From Butyrivibrio proteoclasticus B316 (GTDB taxonomy: Bacteria; Bacillota; Clostridia; Lachnospirales; Lachnospiraceae): a stretch of 64,000 bases of DNA. Position 1 is the stretch's first letter. Each line of letters opens with the position of its first letter. Positions 27,693-35,989 of this stretch are shown here, piece by piece. Both the position numbers and the translations under genes were made by a program. The notes under the pieces are model-generated. The model saw only the letters and a list, made by a program, of their open reading frames with translations. It was not told where the DNA came from and searched no databases. Location of the stretch: assembly GCF_000145035.1 (NCBI RefSeq), contig NC_014387.1, forward strand, positions 3,028,001-3,092,000, written 5' to 3'.

Positions 27693-28668
27693 TTATGGTG
27701 CCCTCCGCCTTATCACTTTCTGTATCTTCAGTATCTGCATCCTGACCTGCACCAACACTTTCAACAAATATCTCGTGAAGGGAAGGCTCGCGTAATTCAA
27801 ATCTTACGACGTTTTTGTTTTCATCACATAACTGCTTCAACAGATTTCTGGCTTCAGACTCATTTTTTACCTTGAGCTGAACTCCGGCAGGAGTATCGTT
27901 GATAACCTTGATTCCAAGAGTTCTGATATCATCAGATATATCTTCATCGCACTTAACAAAGAGGTTTACTCTGCCGTATGACTTCTTGATCTCATTGAGA
28001 TTGCCGGAAACTACTGCTTTTCCTCTTGTGAGTATTGTGATATCCTCACAGAATTCCTCAATTACCGGCATCTGGTGAGAAGACATAATGATATATTTCT
28101 TTTTATCAATTTCTTCATGGATAACACTCTTGAAAAGATCTGTATTGACAGGGTCCAGACCTGAAAGAGGCTCATCAAGGATAAGGAATTCCGGATCAGA
28201 TATAAGAGCAGCCATCAGCTGGATCTTCTGCTGGTTACCTTTAGACATCTGCTCAGCGAGAGTTGGCTTAAACTTTTTACCAAGTTTTCTCTCAGGGAAA
28301 AGATATTCTGTTACCTTAAGTCTGTCTCCCCAGTACTTGATCCTGTCCATTGCTACATCTGCAGAGAGTCCCTTAAGAGCAGCAAAATACATGAGCTGAT
28401 CCATAATAGGATATTTAGGATAAAGACCTCTCTCCTCTGCAAGATATCCCACATTAACCTTGCGGGTATCAAAATTCTCTCCGTTTAACAGAACCTCTCC
28501 GTGATCCTTGGCAAGAATTCCCAGCATCATACGGATTGAAGTTGACTTGCCTGCTCCATTTGTACCAAGGAGGGCATATACACCCGGCTGCCTTAGTTCA
28601 AATGAAAGGTCTTCAACCGCCTGTTTTTCTCCGAATTTCTTTTGTAAATGTTTTACTTCAAATGACAT
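27685..28668 (-). CDS. ABC transporter ATP-binding protein (NatA-like)
   Basis: A 327-residue ATPase serving the two downstream ABC-2 permeases. The Walker A is GTNGAGKST (about residues 35-43), the signature region is MSKGNQQK (a non-canonical variant of LSGGQ seen in this subfamily), the Walker B is FLILDEPLSG and the switch His is in SSHQM. The C-terminal ~110 residues form the extra domain found in NatA/YhaQ-type ATPases and end with an acidic tail. The DNA between this gene and the divergent GH105 gene (28669-28887) holds regulatory elements for the latter. Confidence 0.9.
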   Translation of the reverse strand: MSFEVKHLQKKFGEKQAVEDLSFELRQPGVYALLGTNGAGKSTSIRMMLGILAKDHGEVLLNGENFDTRKVNVGYLAEERGLYPKYPIMDQLMYFAALKGLSADVAMDRIKYWGDRLKVTEYLFPERKLGKKFKPTLAEQMSKGNQQKIQLMAALISDPEFLILDEPLSGLDPVNTDLFKSVIHEEIDKKKYIIMSSHQMPVIEEFCEDITILTRGKAVVSGNLNEIKKSYGRVNLFVKCDEDISDDIRTLGIKVINDTPAGVQLKVKNESEARNLLKQLCDENKNVVRFELREPSLHEIFVESVGAGQDADTEDTESDKAEGTISE

Positions 28669-28800
28669 TTATTAATCTCCCTAACAAAACTTTAAAACAC
28701 CACGTTACAAGATTTGATTCTATCAGACAGTGCCCGTATTTCCTAGCTTTATTAGCTATTCAATGCTCAAAAAAATACATATTGGATAAAAATGCTATAT

Positions 28801-28837
28801 ATGCTAAAATGTAAGCACTTACATTTGAGCATTTTTT
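28801..28837 (+). promoter_or_regulatory. LacI/cre-like operator inside a terminator-like hairpin, upstream of GH105
   Basis: AAATGTAAG-CA-CTTACATTT (28807-28826) is a near-perfect palindrome whose core TGTAAGCACTTACA differs from the LacI/CcpA-type pattern TGTAARCGYTTACA at one central base. Flanking ATGCT and AGCAT extend the stem, and seven T residues follow on the plus strand (28831-28837). The site lies 62 bases before the GH105 start and just after a TATATGCTAAAAT-like -10 region. It may be an operator, an attenuator, or both. Confidence 0.5.
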
Positions 28838-28887
28838 TGTAAATATACAACCCAAAGTATAAAACAACTATCACGAATGGAGTTATT

Positions 28888-30030
28888 ATGACAAGAGAAG
28901 AAACCTTCAAGATGCTGAGCGAATATGTGGATTTCCTGCTTGAGAAATCTGATGCTGAGCACCCCTACTGGAACATCGAGAACGTCCTTAGCGGCAAACC
29001 TAACAAGTGGAATTACATTGATGGCTGCATGATCACTGCTGTTCTTTCTCTCTATGAGATGACAGAAGATCAGAAATACCTTGATTTTGCTGATAAATTT
29101 GTTGGATGGTTTGTTCAGGACGATGGTTCTATCAAGACCTACAGTACAGAAGAATACAATCTTGATAATATTAATCCATCCAAGAACCTGTTCAAATTAT
29201 ATGATCTTACAGGCAAAGAGAAATACAGAAAAGCCATGGATACAGTAAGAGCCCAGCTCGATACAATGCCTCGTACAAATGCAGGCAATTTCTGGCACAA
29301 GAACATTTATCCATATCAGGTATGGCTTGATGGCATGTACATGGCACAGCCATTCTACATGGAATATGAGAGACGTTACAACAAAATGCAGGGCTGCCTT
29401 GATTCCTTCAAGCAGTTCAAAAATGTTGAAGCTCTTATGAAGGATGAAAAGACCGGTCTGTACTACCACGGCTATGACGAGAGCCGTGAAATGTACTGGG
29501 CTGACAAGGAAACCGGCTGCAGCCCCAATTTCTGGCTCCGTGCTCTTGGCTGGTTTACAGTAGCTTTAGTAGACACAGCTGAAGCAATGGATGAATCTAT
29601 GTACTATGAATACAGATACCTCCAGACAATGCTTGAAAACCTGGCAAACTCACTTATTCCTTTCCAGGATGAAAGTGGTATGTTCTATCAGGTTGTTGAT
29701 AAAAAAGATGATTCCCGCAACTACCTTGAGACTTCCGGCACTGCACTTATCGCTTATGGTCTGTTGAAGGGTGTGCGCCTTGGATATCTTCCTAAGCGTT
29801 TCGAAGAAGTAGCCATGAAAGCCTTCGATGGAATCACAGAAAAATACTTATCCCGTAACGAAGACGGCTCACCAAAGCTTGGTGGTATCTGCCTCGTAGC
29901 AGGTCTTGGCGGTGCTCAGCACCGTGACGGTTCTCTCGAGTACTACTTCTCAGAGCCCGTCGTAGAGAACGAAGCCAAGGGTGTTGCACCCCTTATCCTC
30001 GCCTACACAGAGATCCTCCGCAGACAATAA
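28888..30030 (+). CDS. GH105 unsaturated rhamnogalacturonyl hydrolase
   Basis: A 380-residue cytoplasmic enzyme that removes the unsaturated galacturonic acid left at the end of rhamnogalacturonan fragments by lyases. The catalytic Asp is expected at Asp148 in WLDGMYMAQPF, the equivalent of Asp143 in B. subtilis YteR. The block NFWLRALGWFTVALVD and the Gly-rich C-terminal segment GGICLVAGLGG are typical. There is no signal peptide, so oligosaccharides must be imported first. GGAG-TTATT precedes the ATG. This is one of only two clear plus-strand genes in the window. It is single, with an operator-like palindrome upstream and the giant palindrome starting 6 bases after its stop. Confidence 0.92.
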   Translation: MTREETFKMLSEYVDFLLEKSDAEHPYWNIENVLSGKPNKWNYIDGCMITAVLSLYEMTEDQKYLDFADKFVGWFVQDDGSIKTYSTEEYNLDNINPSKNLFKLYDLTGKEKYRKAMDTVRAQLDTMPRTNAGNFWHKNIYPYQVWLDGMYMAQPFYMEYERRYNKMQGCLDSFKQFKNVEALMKDEKTGLYYHGYDESREMYWADKETGCSPNFWLRALGWFTVALVDTAEAMDESMYYEYRYLQTMLENLANSLIPFQDESGMFYQVVDKKDDSRNYLETSGTALIAYGLLKGVRLGYLPKRFEEVAMKAFDGITEKYLSRNEDGSPKLGGICLVAGLGGAQHRDGSLEYYFSEPVVENEAKGVAPLILAYTEILRRQ

Positions 30031-30036
30031 ATCAAT

Positions 30037-30718
30037 CGCCATCTGCCCTGCTCAGTAACTCCCCCCGCGGAGACCTCTTGCTTGTTCAAGAAGGTTTTTT
30101 CGCCACTCAAATCCGGGATTACATGGCCTTTTATAAGCGCCATAAGAATTCTTCGTTTCAAAACTCGCACCCATGAAGCGCTTCTGATGCAGCCGGCTTT
30201 CCCATGCGAGTCTGAGATGGCAAATGCGATTTTCTAATGTTTCCATAGCATTTTTTCACGATGCATGCGAAGCTTTGTCTGAAGCAGGACGGAGCGTTTT
30301 GTTTTGTAGTATGAAAATGACATACGATGCGTAGCATCTATAAAAAGAGAAGAACTCAACTTCTTCAAGTTTACTTGAAAGATTGAGTTCTTCTCTTTTT
30401 AATACGCTCGCTTTTGCGAGCTTTGTCATTTTCATTTAGTAGATTTCTTGTCCGTCCTGCAAGTTTAGCTGAGCATGCATCAATAAAAGAAAAAATACGG
30501 AAACATCTGAGAAAATCTGCATTTGTCAGTGACGAGCAGGGGAAAGTGGTGCGAGGAAAAAGCTTCCAGGGTGCTCACACATGTTGAAACGAAGCAGAAT
30601 TCTCATAGGCGCTTATAAAAAGCTCATGAAATCTTCCGAATTTTCACAAGGACGAAAAAATCCTTTCTTGAACGACGCATATATTCCCGCGGGGCGCTTA
30701 TCTGGTCTGCAGATGGCG
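30037..30718. repeat. Giant imperfect palindrome, copy 1 (682 bp)
   Basis: The whole 690-base spacer between the convergent GH105 and S66 genes folds on itself. The ends are CGCCATCTGC (30037-30046) and its exact complement (30709-30718). Further paired arms, from outside in, are 30084-30102 with 30653-30673, 30128-30141 with 30608-30622, 30260-30268 with 30473-30481, 30284-30293 with 30451-30460, and 30311-30322 with 30424-30435. The tip is an 18-bp hairpin (30342-30400) flanked by two side hairpins (30326-30338 and 30406-30421). The tip hairpin has T5 after it on both strands, so it resembles a bidirectional terminator. Bases 30203-30540 match the core of the second copy at about 96% by eye. 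No convincing coding frame lies inside. I do not recognise the family. Confidence 0.85.
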
Positions 30719-30720
30719 CA

Positions 30721-31761
30721 TTACTTCAAGGTGTAGGCGATGGTGAATTTGTTGTCCTTGAAGGATACTGAAGCGAGGGCACCGCAGAGCATTGGGATCA
30801 TTGGAGGGTGATGGCCGATATCTAGATCCATCAGGATTGGTACTCCATATTGACCTAACATGTCTGTTACGGCGTTGTACTGGTCAAGTCCGAACATTTC
30901 CTGTCCAAAGGCCGCTCCCGGTCTTCCAATGAGAAAACCCTTAACGTGTGAAAACCAGCCGGACTCCCTCAGGTTCCATATTGAACGTCTTATGCTGTAT
31001 ACGTTAAGATCACAAGCTTCAAGGAACCATATAATTCCATCATCTGCATATCTCTCCGAAAAGCCCTTGGCATCTTCGTAGGGTGTTCCAGAAAGGTTTA
31101 CAAGGCAATCAAGGCAGCCACCAATTAGTCTGCCTGAAAAGCTTATTTCTTCATCCTCCGAATTGTCCTTCCCAATGTAAGCCTTCATCCTGTTAGGTTC
31201 AGTCACATAATAACTGCAGAGATCATCGGGATTCTCAGGAAGTTCCATCTCCCATTTATCATAGCTTTCAAAGGAAAGTTTTTTACCGGTAATAAGATCA
31301 AAAGCATCTGCAACAGCAGGATGCCACTTTATCATTCCAAAGTCTCCGGCGCAGGGAGCATAGATGGCAGCTGTATCGGAGAGTGTCACAGATGGAAAAA
31401 TAAAATTAGTATTATCAGAGTATCCCATGTACCATTTAGGCTTGGCTGCTGCAACTGCCTTAAAATCTATATAAGGCACAACCTCGTCCATAAGCTCTCC
31501 ACCGCCTACAGACATCAGTACATCATTCTTGTCACTCTTATAATACTCATTAAGTTCAGCGCCGCACTTATCGGGAGAATTACTGATACCGATTCCCTCA
31601 GCCTTATCACAGTTTGGGCCAATATCCAGTCCATAGCCCATTTCCGAAAATGTCTTTCTCGCGTTTTCAAATCTGCTTATGTAGGGCTCAAAGGTACATC
31701 CAAAAGATGGTGCAACAAATCCAATAGTTCCACCCGGTTTCAAAAACTCAGGATATCTCAT
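30721..31761 (-). CDS. S66 family LD-carboxypeptidase-like protein
   Basis: A 346-residue serine peptidase of the LdcA/MccF family. LdcA members cut the terminal D-Ala from murein tetrapeptides; MccF members inactivate microcin C-like nucleotide peptides. Ser115 in MGYSDNTNF is the nucleophile, at the same number as in Pseudomonas LdcA. Glu lies in WFLEACDLN and His in DIGHHPP, so the Ser-Glu-His triad is complete. The start at 31761 has AGGAGG upstream; the longer frame is rejected. There is no signal peptide, so it is cytoplasmic, as both family roles require. Its stop codon lies 3 bases from the edge of the giant palindrome. Neighbouring barnase/barstar genes suggest a defence-rich locus, but do not fix which role applies. 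Confidence 0.85.
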   Translation of the reverse strand: MRYPEFLKPGGTIGFVAPSFGCTFEPYISRFENARKTFSEMGYGLDIGPNCDKAEGIGISNSPDKCGAELNEYYKSDKNDVLMSVGGGELMDEVVPYIDFKAVAAAKPKWYMGYSDNTNFIFPSVTLSDTAAIYAPCAGDFGMIKWHPAVADAFDLITGKKLSFESYDKWEMELPENPDDLCSYYVTEPNRMKAYIGKDNSEDEEISFSGRLIGGCLDCLVNLSGTPYEDAKGFSERYADDGIIWFLEACDLNVYSIRRSIWNLRESGWFSHVKGFLIGRPGAAFGQEMFGLDQYNAVTDMLGQYGVPILMDLDIGHHPPMIPMLCGALASVSFKDNKFTIAYTLK

Positions 31762-31830
31762 ATTTTTCCTCCTGTGATTATTATGATCCAAACAAATACG
31801 AGGAATCAGCAGCTTAAGTACCTATTGTAC

Positions 31831-32109
31831 TTATGGATAGAATCTTATCTTAAGTCCCTGCATATCCTCGCAGGCTTCATCACAAAGCCTTTCAAGAGCA
31901 TCAAAATATTTGCCCAGTCTGTATCTGGCAAATTTAGAATTATAGAAGATAACATTCCACTCACTTCCCAATTCTCTCAGCACATCATTAAATGCATCAA
32001 GGTTTTTACCATAGTAATCAGGAAGCGGAAGTTCTCTCACAAGTAAGTCCTGCAGGTCTTCCTTACTGTATACTTCAAATAGATCAATATAAAAAACCTG
32101 TTCCATCAT
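31831..32109 (-). CDS. Barstar-family ribonuclease inhibitor
   Basis: A 92-residue acidic protein with the barstar pattern: an N-terminal strand (VFYIDLFEV), then helix and loop LPLPDYYGKNLDAFNDVLREL, which carries the inhibitory face whose Asp and Tyr enter the barnase active site, and a C-terminal strand LKIRFYP. The gene overlaps the stop codon of the barnase gene by 4 bases (ATGA), so toxin and inhibitor are made together. Two adjacent ATGs are possible starts. There is no signal peptide, so it stays in the cytoplasm and protects the producer before the enzyme is exported. Confidence 0.9.
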   Translation of the reverse strand: MMEQVFYIDLFEVYSKEDLQDLLVRELPLPDYYGKNLDAFNDVLRELGSEWNVIFYNSKFARYRLGKYFDALERLCDEACEDMQGLKIRFYP

Positions 32110-32654
32110 GGCTCTCCATATAATAGTTCAAATGATTCGTAGTGATCGTCAGTGTAATAAATAAGTCCGTCATTGGAATATATTATTCTCTTGGCTCCGC
32201 GCTTACTCTTACCAAGCGTATCAATATCGCATTCGTAATACTTCCTACCCTTTTGGGCTGGTAAAAGACCTTCATAGTTGCCAAAGTAATCTCCGCCTAT
32301 ACACATACCCGGTGCATACTCTTCAAGGCTTCCTCCGGGCCAGCCAAGCTTCTGCGCTTCCTTTTTGGTAATAAAGTTAGCCGGAAGCTTTCCAAATGTG
32401 ATAATATAATCTGCCACATCATCCTTGCTGGTGTATGTCCCGTTTTCATCAATTCCAAGGCTCTTCTGACCTAAATCAGTTTCCGCGCTGTCATCACCGG
32501 AATCGCCTATTTCATTGCTGATGCTAAAAGCTTCATTCGCTGTATAGGCCTCCTCTGTAAACTCTCCAGTTTTGGTGCAGCCTGCAGTCAGAAATACAAA
32601 TGCCAGGATCAGCCACAGTGATATTCCTCTAAATATCTTTTTCCAAACCTTCAT
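32106..32654 (-). CDS. Barnase-type ribonuclease with lipoprotein signal
   Basis: A 182-residue guanyl-specific ribonuclease precursor. Residues 1-25 form a signal with lipobox LTAGC (Cys26), so unlike Bacillus barnase it should be membrane-anchored. An acidic Ser/Glu-rich linker reaches about residue 75. The catalytic domain, about 78-180, matches barnase closely: KLPANFITKKEAQKLGW, GGDYFGNYEG and the C-terminal block. Predicted catalytic residues are Lys89, Glu141 (barnase Glu73), Arg156 (Arg87) and His171 (His102), all present. GGGAG lies before the ATG. It is followed by its inhibitor gene with a 4-base overlap. It may be a contact or nutritional toxin, or may scavenge RNA outside the cell. 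Confidence 0.92.
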   Translation of the reverse strand: MKVWKKIFRGISLWLILAFVFLTAGCTKTGEFTEEAYTANEAFSISNEIGDSGDDSAETDLGQKSLGIDENGTYTSKDDVADYIITFGKLPANFITKKEAQKLGWPGGSLEEYAPGMCIGGDYFGNYEGLLPAQKGRKYYECDIDTLGKSKRGAKRIIYSNDGLIYYTDDHYESFELLYGEP

Positions 32655-32733
32655 CAGTCTAATCTCCCAGATAACTATCCTATATCTCGAGTTTTATTAC
32701 ACACAAATAAGCTAATAAGCTTTTCCATCCTGA

Positions 32734-34308
32734 TCAGGCAGACAGATTGTAAAACATGAAGTAAATAACAGATCCTGCCAAGGCAAGAACTACACTAAAA
32801 ACTGCCACAAGAGAAATAACTCTCATAAACAAATTCTTTTTGTTGTCACAAACCGAAACAAGTCCAAGTGATGTAAATACCAGTGACGCAGTCATATATC
32901 TAAAGTCACTGCTACAAGTATATGGATACTTAAACACATACAGACAGAAACTGATCAGCATAAATACATAAGTAAACAGAAGGAATGTTGTTCTGAGACA
33001 ATCGTCCTTTCCCTTGATCTCTCCAATCAACCGGCCTGTATAGTATGCAATAAATGCTATTGTCAAAAGAACCCCTGCTATTATAGAAGCCACATACGCT
33101 ATCTGACACACAGCCAATAATCCTCTTCCAATATCTGCCGGATAACTCTCTGAGAATAGCCCTGTCTGGAACAAAATAACCCAGGTATTATGGATAGATG
33201 CGGCACTTATTACATGGAAAGGAAATTCAGCATGCCAGTCTGCAAGGCCTGGTATTCCAATTATTGACCACACAGAATACGGTCCTGTATACATTACAGA
33301 CTCATTTGGAATAAGAGCCGGTGAAGGAATTCCGGGCTTTTCTCCAAACAGGATAAGATTCCTGACAATATATGATAATCCAATTGGAATACATATCACA
33401 CCGAACACTACGTACTCAAGTAATGTTCTTCCAATTGCAACCCTGTTGCCTTCTTTTATCACCTGAACAAAGTAAATAAAGAAAACAAGCGCAATAGAGA
33501 ATGCGCAGATTGCAGTATTTAGTTTGCTGATCATTCCAAAGCCAAGAGAAAGCGCGATCAAAATGATATTAAGATATGTCCTGTCCTCAACCCATTCCAA
33601 TGTTCTCCATATTGTAACCAGCAAAAGAAGAAGAGCTAAAATATCATTATTGATAGAACCGCCTAGGACAATCAGCTTTGGATGGAAAGCAAAAAGACAC
33701 ATACCAAGACTAAGAAGTTCCTCTTTTATCCCGCTCTTTTCAAGAATGTGCAGCATAACAACAATACAAAGACCGGAGTAGATAAGTGTCGGAACCTGAA
33801 GATTTTCAAATGCCAGTTTCTCAGGAACTCCAATGAGCCTCTGTATTGTCATCCAAACCGCTTCAATCGTGTGGTGAAGCGGTGGATGATAGTATCCAAA
33901 ATGCTCATATGGATCCATATCCGGCAAATGGAAGAATTTATAAATATATTCAATGTAACCTATATGACCGTTATTGATAGCATCCGTTCCAAAACCTGTA
34001 TATGTTCCTTCATCATTCTGAAGAGTATAAATGTCATAAAACAAAACATAGCCTGCTCTAAACAGCATTCCAAGCCAAACTGTCCAGAGTATTCCCTTTT
34101 GCGCATCAAGCTCTCCCTTAAGTTTCTGCTCAGCTATCAAAAACAGGCTTACAAATCCAATAAGAAACAGAAGCGCCAGCTGAATCTGACCATTTGCTCC
34201 ACTTGCAATAGAAGTCGCGTAGTTTCCCTGCAAAATAGCTACGCATAAGGCAACTAATAGGACAATCAGATTAGCTTTTACATATACTGATTTTTTCAAG
34301 GTTGTCAT
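32734..34308 (-). CDS. Membrane glycosyltransferase of the GT-C (GT39-like) type
   Basis: A 524-residue protein with about 11 to 13 membrane helices. After the second helix pair a large first loop contains acidic and His-rich segments (LQNDEGTYTGFGTD, HFGYYHPPLHH) that fit the catalytic loop of polyprenyl-phosphate-sugar-dependent GT-C enzymes such as protein mannosyltransferases and ArnT. SINNDILALL is a further conserved patch. The start at 34308 has GGAG six bases upstream; the open frame begins earlier with GTG inside that site. It lies 29 bases after the GH28 gene on the same strand. The acceptor, whether protein or glycan, is unknown. Confidence 0.72.
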   Translation of the reverse strand: MTTLKKSVYVKANLIVLLVALCVAILQGNYATSIASGANGQIQLALLFLIGFVSLFLIAEQKLKGELDAQKGILWTVWLGMLFRAGYVLFYDIYTLQNDEGTYTGFGTDAINNGHIGYIEYIYKFFHLPDMDPYEHFGYYHPPLHHTIEAVWMTIQRLIGVPEKLAFENLQVPTLIYSGLCIVVMLHILEKSGIKEELLSLGMCLFAFHPKLIVLGGSINNDILALLLLLVTIWRTLEWVEDRTYLNIILIALSLGFGMISKLNTAICAFSIALVFFIYFVQVIKEGNRVAIGRTLLEYVVFGVICIPIGLSYIVRNLILFGEKPGIPSPALIPNESVMYTGPYSVWSIIGIPGLADWHAEFPFHVISAASIHNTWVILFQTGLFSESYPADIGRGLLAVCQIAYVASIIAGVLLTIAFIAYYTGRLIGEIKGKDDCLRTTFLLFTYVFMLISFCLYVFKYPYTCSSDFRYMTASLVFTSLGLVSVCDNKKNLFMRVISLVAVFSVVLALAGSVIYFMFYNLSA

Positions 34309-34337
34309 ATAAATCTCCACGTAATCACATATTATCT

Positions 34338-35912
34338 TTAATTGTATTTAACATTTTCAAAAGTTGCATGTTCAACGCCTATAAGCTCAGGCTCACTGTC
34401 TACGCTTCCTGTTATATTGACATTTGAAACAACAAGTTCTTTGACATTCTTGGCATAAATGCTTCTGCCACTCATCTCATCGAAATTATCCATCATGACA
34501 GGTCTCTCAGGAACACGCTCGTTTTCAGGAAGGAAGCTCGCGTTAATGTTCTCAAATACAAGCTTCTCAATAGGTCTCTCAGGAAGGCCAACAGCACATA
34601 CTATGCTGGCGCTTGCGCCCTTACATTCAATATTTCTGCCGGTAATAGAGCCAATCGCAGGTGTCATCTCGTCAACAGGCGCCGGCTCCTGATTCTGAAC
34701 ATAATCAGTATGTCCATCCGGGTCACAGAAATAGAACATGTTAACTGTAAATGGCATATGAACGCCATTCATATCAATATTTTCAAAAAGAATATCATCA
34801 AGAACAGATCTTTCGCCTCTTCCGCGCCTTGTCTTTATTCTGAGTCCTCTGTCTGTTCCATCAAAAATACACTGAGTAACCCTTACATTCTTAACTCCGC
34901 CTGCAACTTCACTTCCAACTGTCACACTGCCGTGGCCTCTTTCAAACCTGCAGTTACGGATAATAATGTTCTCAGTAACTTTATGATGTTCCATACTCAT
35001 ATAAAACTTGCCGCTCTTGATTGCCATGCAGTCATCGCCCACAGAAATCGTTGTTCCTGCCACAAGGACATTTTTACAGCTCTCAGGATCAAGGCCATCT
35101 GTATTAGGTGAATCAGATGGATTATGAATATACAGATTCAGGAATGCAAGATCATCACTGTAGTACGGATGAACTGTCCAGCACGGAGAATTCTGGACGC
35201 GTACATTCTGAACTCTGACCTTCTGACATCTTACAAGATACATCGCAAAAGGTCTCCATGCTCCTCTCTTAACCTTGGCATTCACCCACCAGTCACTGTT
35301 TCCGGCATTGCCATCAATTGTTCCAGGTCCGATTATATCGAGATTCTGTGCATCAATAGCTGTAATTAGTGATGCATAACAATTAAGCGGATTGCCTTCC
35401 CAGGTTCCAAGATTGTACTCACTCTTTTCATCGGTAGCTCTTGTCATTCCCGGAAGAACAGGATAGTGGTTTCTATCTGTATCTCCAAGGATCACAGCGC
35501 CCTTATCAAGCCACAAAGTCATATCGCTCTTAAGAAACAGTGGTGTTACCAGATACTCTCCCTTTGGAAGATAAACAGTTCCATCCTTTGGGCATGCACA
35601 AATAGCAGCCTGTATTGCTGCTGTATCCATAGTTACTCCATCGCCCTTTGCACCAAAAGCTGTAACGTCAAGAAGATAGGATTCATGCCCTGTAGTAAAG
35701 TTCCTGGTCTCTACAGTGTCGCCCATCTTAACAGAAATACTGTAATCCTTATCAGGTAAAAGATCAGGAATAGACACTACGTTCTGCTTACCTGCATAAA
35801 CCACTTTCCCGTCAATCTCTATAGTATATTTTTCATCCTGCTGATAAATAGAATCTGTCTCCAATTCTATAGTTACGCTTCTGTTAAAGATCTCTAAAAT
35901 ATTAAATTTCAT
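34338..35912 (-). CDS. GH28 polygalacturonase, probably exo-acting and cytoplasmic
   Basis: A 524-residue pectin enzyme. The first ~85 residues form a small beta domain resembling fibronectin type III, and a right-handed beta-helix follows, starting VTAFGAKGDGVTMDTAAIQ. All four GH28 signature sites are present: NTDGLDPESC, VGDDCMAIKSG (catalytic Asp pair), RGHGSVTVGSE (catalytic His) and RIKTRRGRG. The N-terminal domain and length match PehX-like exo-polygalacturonosidases. There is no signal peptide, so it should act on imported oligogalacturonides. AAGGAG-TAGTTG precedes the ATG at 35912. It is followed by a GT-C gene, an odd pairing of breakdown and synthesis. Confidence 0.92.
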   Translation of the reverse strand: MKFNILEIFNRSVTIELETDSIYQQDEKYTIEIDGKVVYAGKQNVVSIPDLLPDKDYSISVKMGDTVETRNFTTGHESYLLDVTAFGAKGDGVTMDTAAIQAAICACPKDGTVYLPKGEYLVTPLFLKSDMTLWLDKGAVILGDTDRNHYPVLPGMTRATDEKSEYNLGTWEGNPLNCYASLITAIDAQNLDIIGPGTIDGNAGNSDWWVNAKVKRGAWRPFAMYLVRCQKVRVQNVRVQNSPCWTVHPYYSDDLAFLNLYIHNPSDSPNTDGLDPESCKNVLVAGTTISVGDDCMAIKSGKFYMSMEHHKVTENIIIRNCRFERGHGSVTVGSEVAGGVKNVRVTQCIFDGTDRGLRIKTRRGRGERSVLDDILFENIDMNGVHMPFTVNMFYFCDPDGHTDYVQNQEPAPVDEMTPAIGSITGRNIECKGASASIVCAVGLPERPIEKLVFENINASFLPENERVPERPVMMDNFDEMSGRSIYAKNVKELVVSNVNITGSVDSEPELIGVEHATFENVKYN

Positions 35913-35989
35913 CAACTACTCCTTATTACAACCAAACTTCATGGCACTATTCACCAAATTCAATGATCACACACCAAGTGCTCTATACC

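Noticed and set aside
30052..30246. Short open frames inside the palindromes (also 46445-47052)
   Set aside because: They follow the repeat's base pattern, lack ribosome binding sites, and the matching frames are not kept between the two copies. The elements look noncoding.
30037..30718. Palindrome as a transposon, group II intron, retron or IS200-type element
   Set aside because: No transposase, reverse transcriptase or guide-associated nuclease is encoded in or beside either copy, no target-site duplications were seen, and the single-trunk fold does not resemble intron domains.
30037..30718. Palindrome as a ROOL or GOLLD large RNA
   Set aside because: Length and host are suggestive, but those RNAs are described as multi-branched and phage/tRNA-associated. 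Here nearly all pairing is in one long trunk and no phage genes are near. I could not run Rfam, so this stays a weak rejection.
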